64,000 nt of DNA from JARBUG01 sp035628915 (GCA_035628915.1 DASPIW010000057.1:62001-126000); one strand, 5' to 3'. Positions 40,534 through 49,390 are shown, numbered from the stretch's first letter. Translations and numbers: made by a program. Notes: generated from the letters alone by a model not told the origin.

Positions 40534-41976
40534 CTAATAAGCCTTCGCGTACCAGACCGTGTGCTTCGCCTCGCCGCCGCAGTACAAGCACTTGTGCTTG
40601 GTCGCCGGCGGGTTGAACGGGATGTTGCGAGCCGTGAACTTCGTCTCTTCCTTTACCTTGGCCTCGCACTCGTTGCTGCCGCACCAGCCCGCCAGGATCC
40701 AGCCGTATGTCTCACGCTCATCCATGTGCGCCTTGAGGGCTTCAATAGTGTCCACGTCGTAGTGCGAGTGCTCGTCGCGGAACGCCTTCGCCTTCTCGTA
40801 CATGTTCGCCTGGATCGCATCGAGCAAGTTCTTGATCGTGTCGACGATGCCGTCAAGCCCAGCCGTCACCTTCTCGCCGGTGTCTCGCCGCGCCAGGACG
40901 CACTGGTTGCTGTCGACGTCGCGCGGCCCAAGCTCCAGCCGCAGCGGCACGCCGCGCATCTCCCACTCGTTGAACTTCCAACCCGGCGTCTCGTCGCGGA
41001 AATCGGCGTGCACCCGAACGCCGGCGTCCTTCAGCGCCTCGAAGACGGGCGTAAACTTCTCCATGACCTTCTCCCGGAGCTTGGGCGGCCCGACGGGAAT
41101 CATGACCACCTGCACGGTCGCCATGCGCGGCGGCAGCGCCAGGCCCCTGTCGTCGCCGTGCACCATGACCAGGGCGCCGATGAGGCGGGTCGAGGCGCCC
41201 CACGACGTCGTATAGACGTACTTTTGCTGGTTGTCGCGGTCAAGGAACTTGATCTCGAAGCCTTTGGCGAAATTCTGACCCAGGTAGTGCGAAGTGCCGG
41301 CCTGCAGGGCCTTGCCGTCCTTCATCATCGCTTCGATGGAGTAGGTGTCCACGGCGCCGGCAAACCGTTCAGAGGGCGTCTTCTGGCCGACCTGCAGGGG
41401 AATCGCCATTTCGCTCTCCACGAAGTCGCGGTAAATCTCCAAAATGGTCAGCGTCTCCTGGCGGGCCTCCTCCTCCGTGGCGTGGGCAGTGTGCCCTTCC
41501 TGCCATAGGAACTCGGAAGTCCGCAGGAACGGCATCGTCCGCTTCTCCCACCGGAAGACGTTCGCCCACTGGTTCAGCAGCACCGGCAGGTCTCGGTAGC
41601 TCTGAATCCACTGGCTGTACATATGCCCGATGATCGTCTCGGAAGTCGGGCGGAGGGCGAGGCGCTCCTCCAGCTTCTCGCCGCCGGCTTCCGTCAGCCA
41701 GGGCAGTTCAGGGCTGAAGCCTTCCACATGCTCCTTCTCCTTCTCGAAGAAGCTCTCCGGAATCAGCATGGGGAAGTAGGCGTTGCGATGTCCGGTGGCC
41801 TTGAACCGGCGGTCCAGCCCTTGCTGAACCCGCTCCCACAGTTCATACCCGTCGGGCTTGAAGACGATGCAGCCCCGGACCGGGGAGTAGTCCATCAGTT
41901 CCGCCCGGGAAATGGTGTCAATGTACCAACGCGAAAAATCTTCCGCCTGGGGCGTGATTCCCTTCTCCTCTGCCAT
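40534..41976 (-). CDS. proS: Prolyl-tRNA synthetase, archaeal/eukaryotic-like (ProS type 3)
   Basis: Class II synthetase of 480 aa that charges tRNA-Pro. Motif 2 (FRWEKRTMPFLRTSEFLWQE), the GTSHYLGQNFAKGF proline site and VHGDDRGLALPP are intact. It lacks the ~180-residue editing insertion of bacterial ProRS. Instead it has the C-terminal zinc-type domain (WCGSNECEAKV, KHKCLYCGG) ending in a terminal Tyr, as in archaeal-type enzymes. ATG at 41976 follows GAGGAG. It occupies the spot where Bacillus carries the bacterial-type proS. It is controlled by a T-box. Confidence 0.95.
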   Translation of the reverse strand: MAEEKGITPQAEDFSRWYIDTISRAELMDYSPVRGCIVFKPDGYELWERVQQGLDRRFKATGHRNAYFPMLIPESFFEKEKEHVEGFSPELPWLTEAGGEKLEERLALRPTSETIIGHMYSQWIQSYRDLPVLLNQWANVFRWEKRTMPFLRTSEFLWQEGHTAHATEEEARQETLTILEIYRDFVESEMAIPLQVGQKTPSERFAGAVDTYSIEAMMKDGKALQAGTSHYLGQNFAKGFEIKFLDRDNQQKYVYTTSWGASTRLIGALVMVHGDDRGLALPPRMATVQVVMIPVGPPKLREKVMEKFTPVFEALKDAGVRVHADFRDETPGWKFNEWEMRGVPLRLELGPRDVDSNQCVLARRDTGEKVTAGLDGIVDTIKNLLDAIQANMYEKAKAFRDEHSHYDVDTIEALKAHMDERETYGWILAGWCGSNECEAKVKEETKFTARNIPFNPPATKHKCLYCGGEAKHTVWYAKAY

Positions 41977-41996
41977 TTGCCACACTCCTCGAACAA

Positions 41997-42222
41997 AATA
42001 AAAAGGCCCCATCCCGGTAAGGGACGGGGCAATCACTCCCGTGGTACCACCCTATTTGGCCCCCGTGGAGGCCCGCTCAGTCCCTGTAACGGTGGGAATC
42101 CGGCACGGCTCAACACCGGCAGCTCAAGGGTGGGCAGCAAGAGCATTCGCGCACCGGCTCGCACCGTCCGCCGGCTCTCTGAATCGCGAGGCGCCCTGCA
42201 GGCCCCTTCATCGCTGTTCTCA
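41997..42222 (-). promoter_or_regulatory. T-box riboswitch (tRNA-Pro sensing) of proS
   Basis: The minus strand has the T-box sequence AGGGTGGTACCACGGGA (42038-42054). It is followed by the terminator GCCCCGTCCC-TTAC-CGGGATGGGGC and TTTTT (41998-42030). Further upstream, CAGAGAGCCGGCGGACGG and GTGCGAGCCGG match the Stem I AG-bulge/GNUG region. A GCCCACC stretch in the specifier region contains CCC, consistent with proline. Uncharged tRNA-Pro should favour the antiterminator and proS expression. Confidence 0.92.
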
Positions 42223-42228
42223 ACTGGT

Positions 42229-42257
42229 AGACTAACAGGTCGGATCATCCATGTCAA
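42229..42257 (-). promoter_or_regulatory. proS promoter
   Basis: TTGACA (42252-42257), 17-nt spacer, TAGTCT (42229-42234), placing transcription start just before the T-box leader. Confidence 0.75.
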
Positions 42258-42407
42258 CCAGTGCCGGTGGGGCGGCGCTTTATCATCCCTTTACCGTGCT
42301 TCCATTGCATTGGAACATCCCTATGTACTTCCATTGGCCTAGGTGTTATATTTGTTCAAGAAGATACTCTATACGAATAGTTAGGCCCGTATAAAAGTGG
42401 CGAGGCG

Positions 42408-42680
42408 GTGAAGACGGTGACAACACTCCGACCCTGGACCTTCGTCTTGTCAGAATACCTCGACCTGCCGTTTGTCATGCGTTCGGCCGGCACAGCGGTC
42501 GTCGCCGTCCGTTCTGCCCGGGAAGCCCTTGAGTACCTTACCGTCTGCTGCCCCCGGCACATCGTCATCGACACGGACTCATACGGAGCCGGTCAAGTCC
42601 TGGAGTTCGCCCGGGCGCACTGCCCCGACTCGCTGATTGAGTGCCATGAGGCGGTCATCAGCGACCTCCTGGTCAGTTGA
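42408..42680 (+). CDS. Small receiver-like protein (degenerate REC domain)
   Basis: 90 aa, plus strand, divergent from proS. The sequence VVAVRSAREALEYLTVCCPR, then IVIDTDSYGAGQVLEFARAH, follows the response-regulator receiver pattern around the phospho-acceptor strand, with a candidate acceptor Asp in VIDTD. The acidic pair of strand 1 and the Lys of strand 5 are not evident, and the protein is about 30 residues shorter than a full receiver. GTG at 42408 or GTG at 42417 may be the start (GAGGCG upstream). It could be a remnant or a small regulator. No partner kinase is nearby. Confidence 0.5.
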   Translation: MKTVTTLRPWTFVLSEYLDLPFVMRSAGTAVVAVRSAREALEYLTVCCPRHIVIDTDSYGAGQVLEFARAHCPDSLIECHEAVISDLLVS

Positions 42681-42805
42681 TAGTGGCTGGTCTGCCGACT
42701 ACCATAGCATGCACTGAGGAGCGGCACCGCATTGGCGGATGTCGCTCTCTGCATTTTCCGGCGCTATTGTAACAGTAGCTGCTAGTGTGGGGTATTGGAG
42801 GCATT

Positions 42806-43094
42806 TTGCCACGGAGGGCGCGGAAGGCGCTGAGGACACGGAGTGGGACAACAAAATAGCGATGGCGCTGATTGCGCAGATTACGGATCAGAGCCAACGC
42901 GGGTTTCCGAGCAACAATCAAGGGTAAATGGAATTATATATTATTATTGTATTTAATTATAGAATGGACGGCAGATCCTGAAAGAGCCATCAGACAAGGC
43001 GCAGGGACACATCACATGCCCACTTCCACTGCCGCGATTTCCGTGTCCCCTTCCGCGCCTTCCGTGGTAAATATCCCGTTCCCATTCCCGCATT
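42806..43094. repeat. CCACGGAG inverted-repeat element, copy C (long, with internal extra sequence)
   Basis: It fills much of the 42681-43129 gap between the receiver-like gene and ispG. Left arm: TTTTGCCACGGAGGGCGCGG then AAGGCG...GGACACGG. Right arm: CCGTGTCCCCTTCCGCGCC then TTCCGTGGTAAATATCCC. The AT-rich core GGAATTATATATTATTATTG is the inverse of the copy B core. About 100 nt of extra sequence follows the left arm. The rest of the gap (42681-42805) shows nothing I can assign. Confidence 0.75.
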
Positions 43095-43129
43095 GAAGGC
43101 CCGTACTGTGACATAGCGATCAGCCGCCG

Positions 43130-44239
43130 CTATCCGTGGCGCTGGTAGCCCATCGCCTTGTCCAGACCTTTGGCCTTGAACTCCGCTGCTTTCTGTTCCA
43201 CCAGTTCCACCAGCGACTCCACCATCTCCGCTTCGCTGGTCTTGCGTACCTGTTCCCCGCCCACAAAGAGCATGCCGACGCCTTTTCCGCCGAACAGGGC
43301 CACATCCGCCTCAGCGGCCTCACCGGGGCCGTTGACCACGCAGCCCATGACCGCGACGTTCAGCGGCACATCGATATGCTGCAGCCGCTTCTCCACTTCG
43401 TTGGCCACCCGGACCAGATCGATCTGAACCCGGCCGCACGACGGGCAGGAGATGATGTTGATGCCCCGAGTCCGCAGCCCAAGCGCTTTCAGAATTTCGT
43501 AGCCGGCGCGCACTTCTTCCACACAATCGGCGGAGAGGCTGACCCGAATGGTGTCGCCAATGCCCCCGGCCAGCACCGTTCCGATGCCGACGGACGATTT
43601 GATCGTCCCGGCGAACGGCGTGCCCGCCTCCGTCACGCCCACGTGCAGCGGGTAATCCACTTTGGTGGCCAACAGCTGATAAGCCTGGATCATCGTCTTG
43701 ACGTCCGATGCCTTTATGGAAATAATGGTGTCTCGAAAATCGAGATCCTCCAGAATCGCCACGTGCTTCAGGGCGGACTCCACCATACCCTGGGGTGTCG
43801 GATAGCCGAACTTCTCAATGAACTCATCTTCAAGGGATCCGGCGTTGACGCCGATGCGGATGGGCACACCCCGGTCCTTGCAGGCCCGCGTGACCTCCTC
43901 CACCTTCCACCGGTCACCGATGTTGCCCGGATTGATCCGCAGCTTGTCGATACCCGCCTCCAGCACCTTCAGGGCAATGCGGTAGTCAAAGTGCACATCC
44001 GCCACCAGGGGGATGCTGCACTCCTTACGAATCGCCTTGAAGCACTCGGCGGCTTCCATGGTGGGCGCCGCAACACGCACGATGTCGCAGCCGGCCTCTT
44101 CCAGTTCCCGAATCTGCCTGACGACTTCCGGCACGTTACGCGTATCGCACTTGGTCATGGACTGCACGGAGATGGTGGCGCCGCCGCCTACCTGCACGTT
44201 GCCGACCATGACGGGGCGAGTCGCTTTACGCTCTGGCAT
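43130..44239 (-). CDS. ispG: 4-hydroxy-3-methylbut-2-en-1-yl diphosphate synthase
   Basis: [4Fe-4S] enzyme of the MEP isoprenoid pathway converting MEcPP to HMBPP. The 369-aa sequence has the TIM-barrel start GGGATISVQSMTKCDTRN, KLRINPGNIGD, and the C-terminal cluster ligands in ISCPSCGR and MGCVVNGPGEA (three Cys plus the nearby Glu), all intact. It lies downstream of dxr and rseP, so two MEP-pathway genes share the cluster. An 89-nt gap with a long hairpin separates it from rseP. Confidence 0.97.
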   Translation of the reverse strand: MPERKATRPVMVGNVQVGGGATISVQSMTKCDTRNVPEVVRQIRELEEAGCDIVRVAAPTMEAAECFKAIRKECSIPLVADVHFDYRIALKVLEAGIDKLRINPGNIGDRWKVEEVTRACKDRGVPIRIGVNAGSLEDEFIEKFGYPTPQGMVESALKHVAILEDLDFRDTIISIKASDVKTMIQAYQLLATKVDYPLHVGVTEAGTPFAGTIKSSVGIGTVLAGGIGDTIRVSLSADCVEEVRAGYEILKALGLRTRGINIISCPSCGRVQIDLVRVANEVEKRLQHIDVPLNVAVMGCVVNGPGEAAEADVALFGGKGVGMLFVGGEQVRKTSEAEMVESLVELVEQKAAEFKAKGLDKAMGYQRHG

Positions 44240-44270
44240 AAGTGTGCTCCTCTCGTTTCGTCAGGCTCGA

Positions 44271-44308
44271 ACCGTTTCCGTCGGCCAGGAGTTTCGGACG
44301 GAAACGGT
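44271..44308. other. Long hairpin between rseP and ispG
   Basis: Perfect 12-bp stem ACCGTTTCCGTC / GACGGAAACGGT with a 14-nt loop. No U-tract on the minus strand, so it looks like an RNA processing or stability element rather than a terminator. Confidence 0.5.
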
Positions 44309-44328
44309 CCGACCCTTCCTTCAACTCC

Positions 44329-45375
44329 TTACAAAAGCTTCCGTACTTCCGAGTAGGTTATCACCAGCATCAGCCCGATCAGAATCAGGAACCCGACGAA
44401 ATGGATGACGTTCTCGCGCGCCGGATCGAGCTTTCGGCCCCGCACGGACTCCACGCCCAGAAAGACAAGGCGGGAGCCGTCAAGCGCCGGAATCGGCAGC
44501 AGGTTGAAGAGACCCAGATTGATGGACAGGAAAGCGGAAAGCAGAACCAGCATGTCGAGCCCGTGGGAAGCAGTTTCGGCGATAGTCCGGGTGATGCCCA
44601 CCGGTCCGGATAGCTCCGCGGGGACCCTCCCCATAATCATGCCGACAAAGCCCTGCAACCACATGGCCGACGTGTTATAGGTCCAGGATACACCCTGCAC
44701 AAGGGCCGTGCCCAGGGGCTCACGCCTGGTGGATGGCCGGATGCCGACCATCCAGCGTCCCGCCTCGAAAACGGCTTCGGACCGGACCTCCACGGTCTCC
44801 TGGCCTCGCTTGACCACGAAGGCCAGCGTCTTGCCCTGCGACTTGGAGACCACGTCCTGAATCTCCTGCCAGGCACGAACGGGGGTGCCGTTGATCGAAG
44901 TGACTTCATCGCCCGCCCGGAGGCCCGCCGTATAGGCCGGACAGGGCCGGGTGACGGTCTGGCCCGCGATGACGGTGTCGCAGCTCTTCATGATTTCGCC
45001 CAGCCGGGTACTGTCGCTGACGTCGACACCGATGAAGAACAGCAGCGCCGCGTAGAGCAGGGCCGCAAGGACGAAATTCATGACGGGACCCGCAAAGATG
45101 ACCAGGGCGCGGGCCAGCACCGGCTTGCGGTTGAAGCCCCGTGGGTCATCAAGGTCGCCGTCCTCCATACCCGCCATGCGGACAAAGCCGCCCAGGGGCA
45201 CGGCGCGCAGATTATACCTGGTCTCGCCCGCTTCAAAGCCGGCCAGCACCGGGCCAAATCCCAACGCGAACTCGTGGACACGAATGCCGAACGACTTGGC
45301 GACCGCGAAATGGCCCAACTCATGGATGAAAATGAGCAACCCGAAAACCGGAATCGCCCACAGGAAATCGGTCAC
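44329..45375 (-). CDS. rseP: Site-2 metalloprotease RseP/RasP
   Basis: Intramembrane zinc protease that cleaves membrane-anchored anti-sigma factors and signal-peptide remnants. HELGH in the first membrane helix (FIHELGHFAVAKSFGIRVHE) and LLPIPALDGSRL in the last supply the zinc ligands. A PDZ domain (AYTAGLRAGDEVTSINGTPV) lies between. GTG at 45375 (VTDFLWAIPVFGLL) gives 348 aa; the frame is open upstream without a good site. It could process the ZAS anti-sigma encoded at 7238-7723, which is speculation. Confidence 0.95.
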   Translation of the reverse strand: MTDFLWAIPVFGLLIFIHELGHFAVAKSFGIRVHEFALGFGPVLAGFEAGETRYNLRAVPLGGFVRMAGMEDGDLDDPRGFNRKPVLARALVIFAGPVMNFVLAALLYAALLFFIGVDVSDSTRLGEIMKSCDTVIAGQTVTRPCPAYTAGLRAGDEVTSINGTPVRAWQEIQDVVSKSQGKTLAFVVKRGQETVEVRSEAVFEAGRWMVGIRPSTRREPLGTALVQGVSWTYNTSAMWLQGFVGMIMGRVPAELSGPVGITRTIAETASHGLDMLVLLSAFLSINLGLFNLLPIPALDGSRLVFLGVESVRGRKLDPARENVIHFVGFLILIGLMLVITYSEVRKLL

Positions 45376-45394
45376 TCCCACCCCATCACCACCT

Positions 45395-46546
45395 CTACAG
45401 GGCTCGTGCAGCCGCTCGGGCCCAGTTGTCTGCCTCCAGGATGACGTCCAGGTCGGTTGCCGGGACGGCCTGATGCCGGTCCATGACGCTCCGGACCACC
45501 CCGAAAATGCCGCTGAAGGTGAGTTCTCCGCCAAGGAAGCGACCCACAGCCACTTCGTTGGCGGCGTTCATTACGGCAGGCATGGTTCCTCCTATTGTAA
45601 CGGCCTCCCGGGCGTAGTTCAAGGAAGGAAAGGTAACGGCATCCGGGGGCTCGAAAGTCAGGGTTCGCACTTTGAACAGGTCCAGCGGCTCCAGGTACCC
45701 TGCTACCCGCTCGGGGTAGGTAAAGGCGTATTGGATCGGCAGCCGCATGTCCGTAGGGCCCATCTGGGCCACCACATTCCCGTCGACGAACTCGACGGCG
45801 GAATGGATGATCGACTGCGGATGGACGACGACCTGCACGGCCTCGATTGGCACGTCGAAGAGCCAGCGGGCCTCAATCATCTCCAGCGCCTTGTTCATGA
45901 GGGTGGCGCTGTCCACCGTGATTTTGGCGCCCATCACCCAGCGCGGGTGCTTCAGCGCCTCCTCCCGGGTCACGCCGGACAGGTCCTTGCGCCCCCGGAA
46001 CGGCCCGCCGGAGGCCGTGAGCAGCAAGCGGCGAATCTTCAGCGGGTCTTCGCCAGCCAGGCACTGGAACAGGGCACTGTGCTCCGAATCGACCGGGATG
46101 ATGGAAACCCCGGCGTCTTTCGCCGCCGCCATGACCAGTTCACCGGCGGCCACCAGGGTCTCCTTGTTGGCCAGGGCGATCTGTTTATGGGCCCGAATGG
46201 CGGCCATGGTGGGCTTCAGGCCCAGGGCGCCGACTACGGACGTCAGCACCGTCGACGCTCCGGGACAGGTGGCCACCGCTTCCAGCCCTTCGGCGCCGTG
46301 CATGATCTCCGGCAGGGGCTGGCCGTCCACCTGCTCCAGCAGGAGGCGTTTCAGGCCAAGCGCTTCGGTGGGCCCCGCCACCGAGACCAGGGTCGGCCGG
46401 AACCGCCGCACCTGCTCCGCGAGCAGGTCGACCCGGCTCCCCGCCGCCAGCGCCGCCACCCGGCAGCGCTCAGGCAGATGGGCGATCACATCCAGCGCCT
46501 GCGTCCCGATCGATCCCGTAGAGCCGATGATGCTGATGCCTTTCAT
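45395..46546 (-). CDS. dxr: 1-deoxy-D-xylulose 5-phosphate reductoisomerase
   Basis: Second step of the MEP pathway: NADPH-dependent conversion of DXP to MEP. The NADPH-binding GSTGSIGTQALDVIAHLPE, IPVDSEHSALFQ, TASGGPFRG and NKALEMIEARWLFD blocks, the last two forming the metal and substrate sites, are intact. 383 aa is the family norm. It is followed 19 nt later by rseP, as in Bacillus. Confidence 0.97.
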   Translation of the reverse strand: MKGISIIGSTGSIGTQALDVIAHLPERCRVAALAAGSRVDLLAEQVRRFRPTLVSVAGPTEALGLKRLLLEQVDGQPLPEIMHGAEGLEAVATCPGASTVLTSVVGALGLKPTMAAIRAHKQIALANKETLVAAGELVMAAAKDAGVSIIPVDSEHSALFQCLAGEDPLKIRRLLLTASGGPFRGRKDLSGVTREEALKHPRWVMGAKITVDSATLMNKALEMIEARWLFDVPIEAVQVVVHPQSIIHSAVEFVDGNVVAQMGPTDMRLPIQYAFTYPERVAGYLEPLDLFKVRTLTFEPPDAVTFPSLNYAREAVTIGGTMPAVMNAANEVAVGRFLGGELTFSGIFGVVRSVMDRHQAVPATDLDVILEADNWARAAARAL

Positions 46547-46577
46547 TCTAGCTACGTCTCCTTATTTAAGAAGGGGA

Positions 46578-46605
46578 GTTTCGCCACGGAGTCCCGTGGC
46601 TGTTT
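46578..46605. repeat. CCACGGAG inverted-repeat element, copy D (minimal)
   Basis: TTTCGCCACGGAGTCCCGTGGC hairpin (stem 46583-46589 / 46594-46600) between the YtvI-like gene and dxr. It keeps only the outer arms of the repeat family. Confidence 0.5.
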
Positions 46606-46617
46606 TCCAATCCGGCC

Positions 46618-47679
46618 TCAGTTCGGCGGCGGATCATCCTGGAAAATGGGCAGCAGCCCCGATTTGATCATCGACTTGAGCAGAATGGTGATCAGCGGGC
46701 CGGCTACCACGCCGAGGGCGCCGAAGAAAGTGAAGCCCAGGTAGAGCGAGAGCAGAATGGCCAGCGGGTGCAGGCCGATCTGATCGCCCACCAGCTTCGC
46801 CTCCAGCACCTGGCGGATGCCCGCGACGACCGCATAGAGAATCAATAGCTTCAGGCCGAAAATCTTGCTGCCGAAGATGAAGCTATAGAGAATCCAGGGC
46901 AGATAGATCGCGGCCGGCCCCAATACGGGCATCATGTCCGCAATCCCCACCACCACGCCCATGGTGACGGCGTAATTCGCACCAATCAGCGACAGGCCGA
47001 TGATCGTCTGGATCATGGTCAGCAGGATCAGCATGAACTGTGCTTTCGCCCAGCCCATGGTGCTGCTCCACACATCATCCTTAACCCGGCGCAGCTTCCC
47101 ATGCCAGACCGACGGAAAGAGCGAAAGCAGAAATTCGCCGATCATCGCCCTATCGCGTGAGATGAAGAACGTGGCGATCAGGGCGATCAGCATGTTGGTA
47201 ACAAAGGCCGGCACACTGCTGACGACGCCGAGTGCGGAGGCCGCCCCCTCCAGCGAGTGCTGCAGGCTCGTCTGGACATCGGCCAGGTTTGCAGCCAGCA
47301 TCTCCCGAATCGAACCCGGCAGGGCCTCATTGAACCGGCTGAACTGCTCGGCGAAACGGGCACCCATGTCCATCGCGATGGCATACAAATGCGGCACGCG
47401 CTGCACAACTCCCCGAATCTCTTCGACCAAACGGGCGATACCGACTGTGGCTGCGGTGGTGAAAATGACGACAAAGGTGAGCAGCACCAGGCTGACGGCT
47501 ATCGTCCGTGGCAGCTTTTTCTTGCCAGACAGCCGGTTGACAATCGGGTCCATCAGTTCGGCAATCACCAGGGCGATGACGAAGGGCAGCACCAGCGGCA
47601 GGGCATATTGAAGCAGGAGGTACACGCCGGCCAGAAAGCCGGCCAAACCCAGAAGAGAATACAGCCAGGGCCTAACCAT
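46618..47679 (-). CDS. AI-2E/YtvI-family membrane protein
   Basis: 353-aa polytopic protein of the AI-2E transporter family, which includes sporulation protein YtvI. About seven or eight hydrophobic segments; typical features are LPLVLPFVIALVIAELMDPI near the start, and ANYAVTMGVVVGIADMMPVL followed by GPAAIYLPW near the end. ATG at 47679 is five bases after GGAGG; GTG at 47685 overlaps the site. It is inserted between cdsA and dxr, which are adjacent in Bacillus. Transport substrate unknown. Confidence 0.88.
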   Translation of the reverse strand: MVRPWLYSLLGLAGFLAGVYLLLQYALPLVLPFVIALVIAELMDPIVNRLSGKKKLPRTIAVSLVLLTFVVIFTTAATVGIARLVEEIRGVVQRVPHLYAIAMDMGARFAEQFSRFNEALPGSIREMLAANLADVQTSLQHSLEGAASALGVVSSVPAFVTNMLIALIATFFISRDRAMIGEFLLSLFPSVWHGKLRRVKDDVWSSTMGWAKAQFMLILLTMIQTIIGLSLIGANYAVTMGVVVGIADMMPVLGPAAIYLPWILYSFIFGSKIFGLKLLILYAVVAGIRQVLEAKLVGDQIGLHPLAILLSLYLGFTFFGALGVVAGPLITILLKSMIKSGLLPIFQDDPPPN

Positions 47680-47716
47680 AAGCACCTCCGGATCACTGCC
47701 GCTGCGCGGTCAGACG

Positions 47717-48523
47717 TTAGAAGAAAAACAGCCTGGCAACGTAATAGACGAACGGAAGGACAAAAAGGCTACTGTCAAAACGATCGAGCACGCCGCCATG
47801 GCCCGGCAGAAGCGAACCCGAGTCCTTCACTCCGGTGTACCGCTTCAGCGCGGACTCAGCCAAATCGCCCAGGACGGAAAGCGCGAAGGCGCCCAGTGCA
47901 ATCAGGGCTCCCTGCCAGGCGGAAATGCCTACCACAGGCGCATACAGGGCGCCCACCAACAGGGTGGAGACACCGCCGCCCACGGCCCCCTCCACTGATT
48001 TTTTCGGCGAGATGACGGGCGCCAGCTTCCGCTTCCCGAAAGCCATGCCCGTAAAGTACGCGAGCGAGTCAGCCACCCACGTGCTGAAGAACGCAAAACT
48101 GAGCCACTTCAGGCCGGCATCCCATCCTGTGCCCGTGCCGCCCAGCTGGCGGAGCAGCAGCAGGTGCGCCATCAGCCAGCCCACGTACATGATGCCCGCC
48201 AGGGTGACCAGCGCATCGATGATGTTGCGCTCTTGAAAGCGAAAGATCAGCCACGTCAGCACTGTCAGCCCCGAAGCAGCGAAAATCGCCCCGAGAAGGA
48301 CGGCGTTCTCCGGGGTCAGAAACGCCCACAGCAGCAGCCCGAGGACTGCCAGGAAGCCCGCCCGGGCGATGTGCACGTCCTTGTGCTGCCACATTTGCAC
48401 ATACTCATGAAAGCCAATAAGGCCCATCCCCGCCACAAGGACGAAGAGGGGCCACGACCCAACGTAAAGCAGGCCCAGAAAGATTGGTATGCCAACCAGG
48501 CCGGTCAGAATGCGAACGCGCAT
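47717..48523 (-). CDS. cdsA: Phosphatidate cytidylyltransferase
   Basis: Makes CDP-diacylglycerol for phospholipid synthesis. 268 aa with about eight membrane spans. The C-terminal signature is SVLGDLAESALKRYTGVKDS then LLPGHGGVLDRFDS, complete. Start ATG lies three bases after the uppS stop, so the pair is coupled as in most bacteria. Confidence 0.97.
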   Translation of the reverse strand: MRVRILTGLVGIPIFLGLLYVGSWPLFVLVAGMGLIGFHEYVQMWQHKDVHIARAGFLAVLGLLLWAFLTPENAVLLGAIFAASGLTVLTWLIFRFQERNIIDALVTLAGIMYVGWLMAHLLLLRQLGGTGTGWDAGLKWLSFAFFSTWVADSLAYFTGMAFGKRKLAPVISPKKSVEGAVGGGVSTLLVGALYAPVVGISAWQGALIALGAFALSVLGDLAESALKRYTGVKDSGSLLPGHGGVLDRFDSSLFVLPFVYYVARLFFF

Positions 48524-48526
48524 GGG

Positions 48527-49315
48527 TCACCTGCTTTGCTGCAAAACTGCGCCAAATCGCCTGTCCCGCCGCCGAAACGCCATAACCGCCTGCTCCAGCA
48601 GTTCGCGGGAGAAATCCGGCCAGGCGACGTCCGTTACCCAGAGTTCGCTATACGAAGCCTGCCACAGCATGAAGTTCGACAGCCGCATCTCCCCGGCGGT
48701 CCGAATCACCAGGTCAAGTTCCGGCAGACCGGCTGTATACAAGTGACGGCTGATCAACGCTTCGTCGATCTCTTCGGGCTTGACCTGTCCGGCCTGCACC
48801 AGCGCTGCAATGCGGCGCATTGTGTCGACCAGTTCCGCGTGGCCACCGTAGTTGACAGCAACATTGAGCACGAGGCGGTTGTTGTGCCGGGTCTTTTCCA
48901 CCGCCCGGTAGATCTCGTCCCGTTGGAGCGGCGGCAATTCGTCAATGCGGCCAATGGCGTTGATGCGAACCCCATTTTCATTCAGGGTCGCCACTTCCCG
49001 GCGGCAGTACTCCACGAGCAGATACATCAGGAAATCGACTTCATCTTTGGGGCGTGTCCAGTTCTCCGTGGAAAAGGCGTAAACGGTCAGGACTTCAATC
49101 CCCAGTTCCGGGCAGGCCTTTACAACCGTGCGGAGAGCCTCGACGCCCGCTTTATGCCCGGCACTGCGCGGCAAGCCGCGCCGCTGTGCCCAGCGGCCAT
49201 TGCCGTCCATGATCACACCGACGTGGCGGGGACCAGTCTCCGAGGCGTTCCCCTTCGCGGGAGCCGCAGGGGCATCCTGCTCCAGGCCAACCAGCCTGCG
49301 TATATTGTCTAGCAC
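48527..49315 (-). CDS. uppS: Undecaprenyl diphosphate synthase (isoprenyl transferase)
   Basis: Builds the C55 lipid carrier for cell-wall synthesis from IPP and FPP. Z-type prenyltransferase motifs are HVGVIMDGNGRWAQRRGLPR (catalytic Asp), YAFSTENWTRP, and the C-terminal DLVIRTAGEMRLSNF and YSELWVTDVAWPDF. The start is unclear: GTG at 49315 (262 aa) is 12 nt after GGGAGG, while TTG at 49324 is too close to it. It supplies bactoprenol from the dxr/ispG pathway encoded nearby. Confidence 0.95.
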   Translation of the reverse strand: MLDNIRRLVGLEQDAPAAPAKGNASETGPRHVGVIMDGNGRWAQRRGLPRSAGHKAGVEALRTVVKACPELGIEVLTVYAFSTENWTRPKDEVDFLMYLLVEYCRREVATLNENGVRINAIGRIDELPPLQRDEIYRAVEKTRHNNRLVLNVAVNYGGHAELVDTMRRIAALVQAGQVKPEEIDEALISRHLYTAGLPELDLVIRTAGEMRLSNFMLWQASYSELWVTDVAWPDFSRELLEQAVMAFRRRDRRFGAVLQQSR

Positions 49316-49390
49316 AACCCTCAAAAACCTCCCTGCCGTCTGGCATTGGGCCCAATCAAGGCTATGCCCGGAGCGGAAGCGCCGCCAGAT

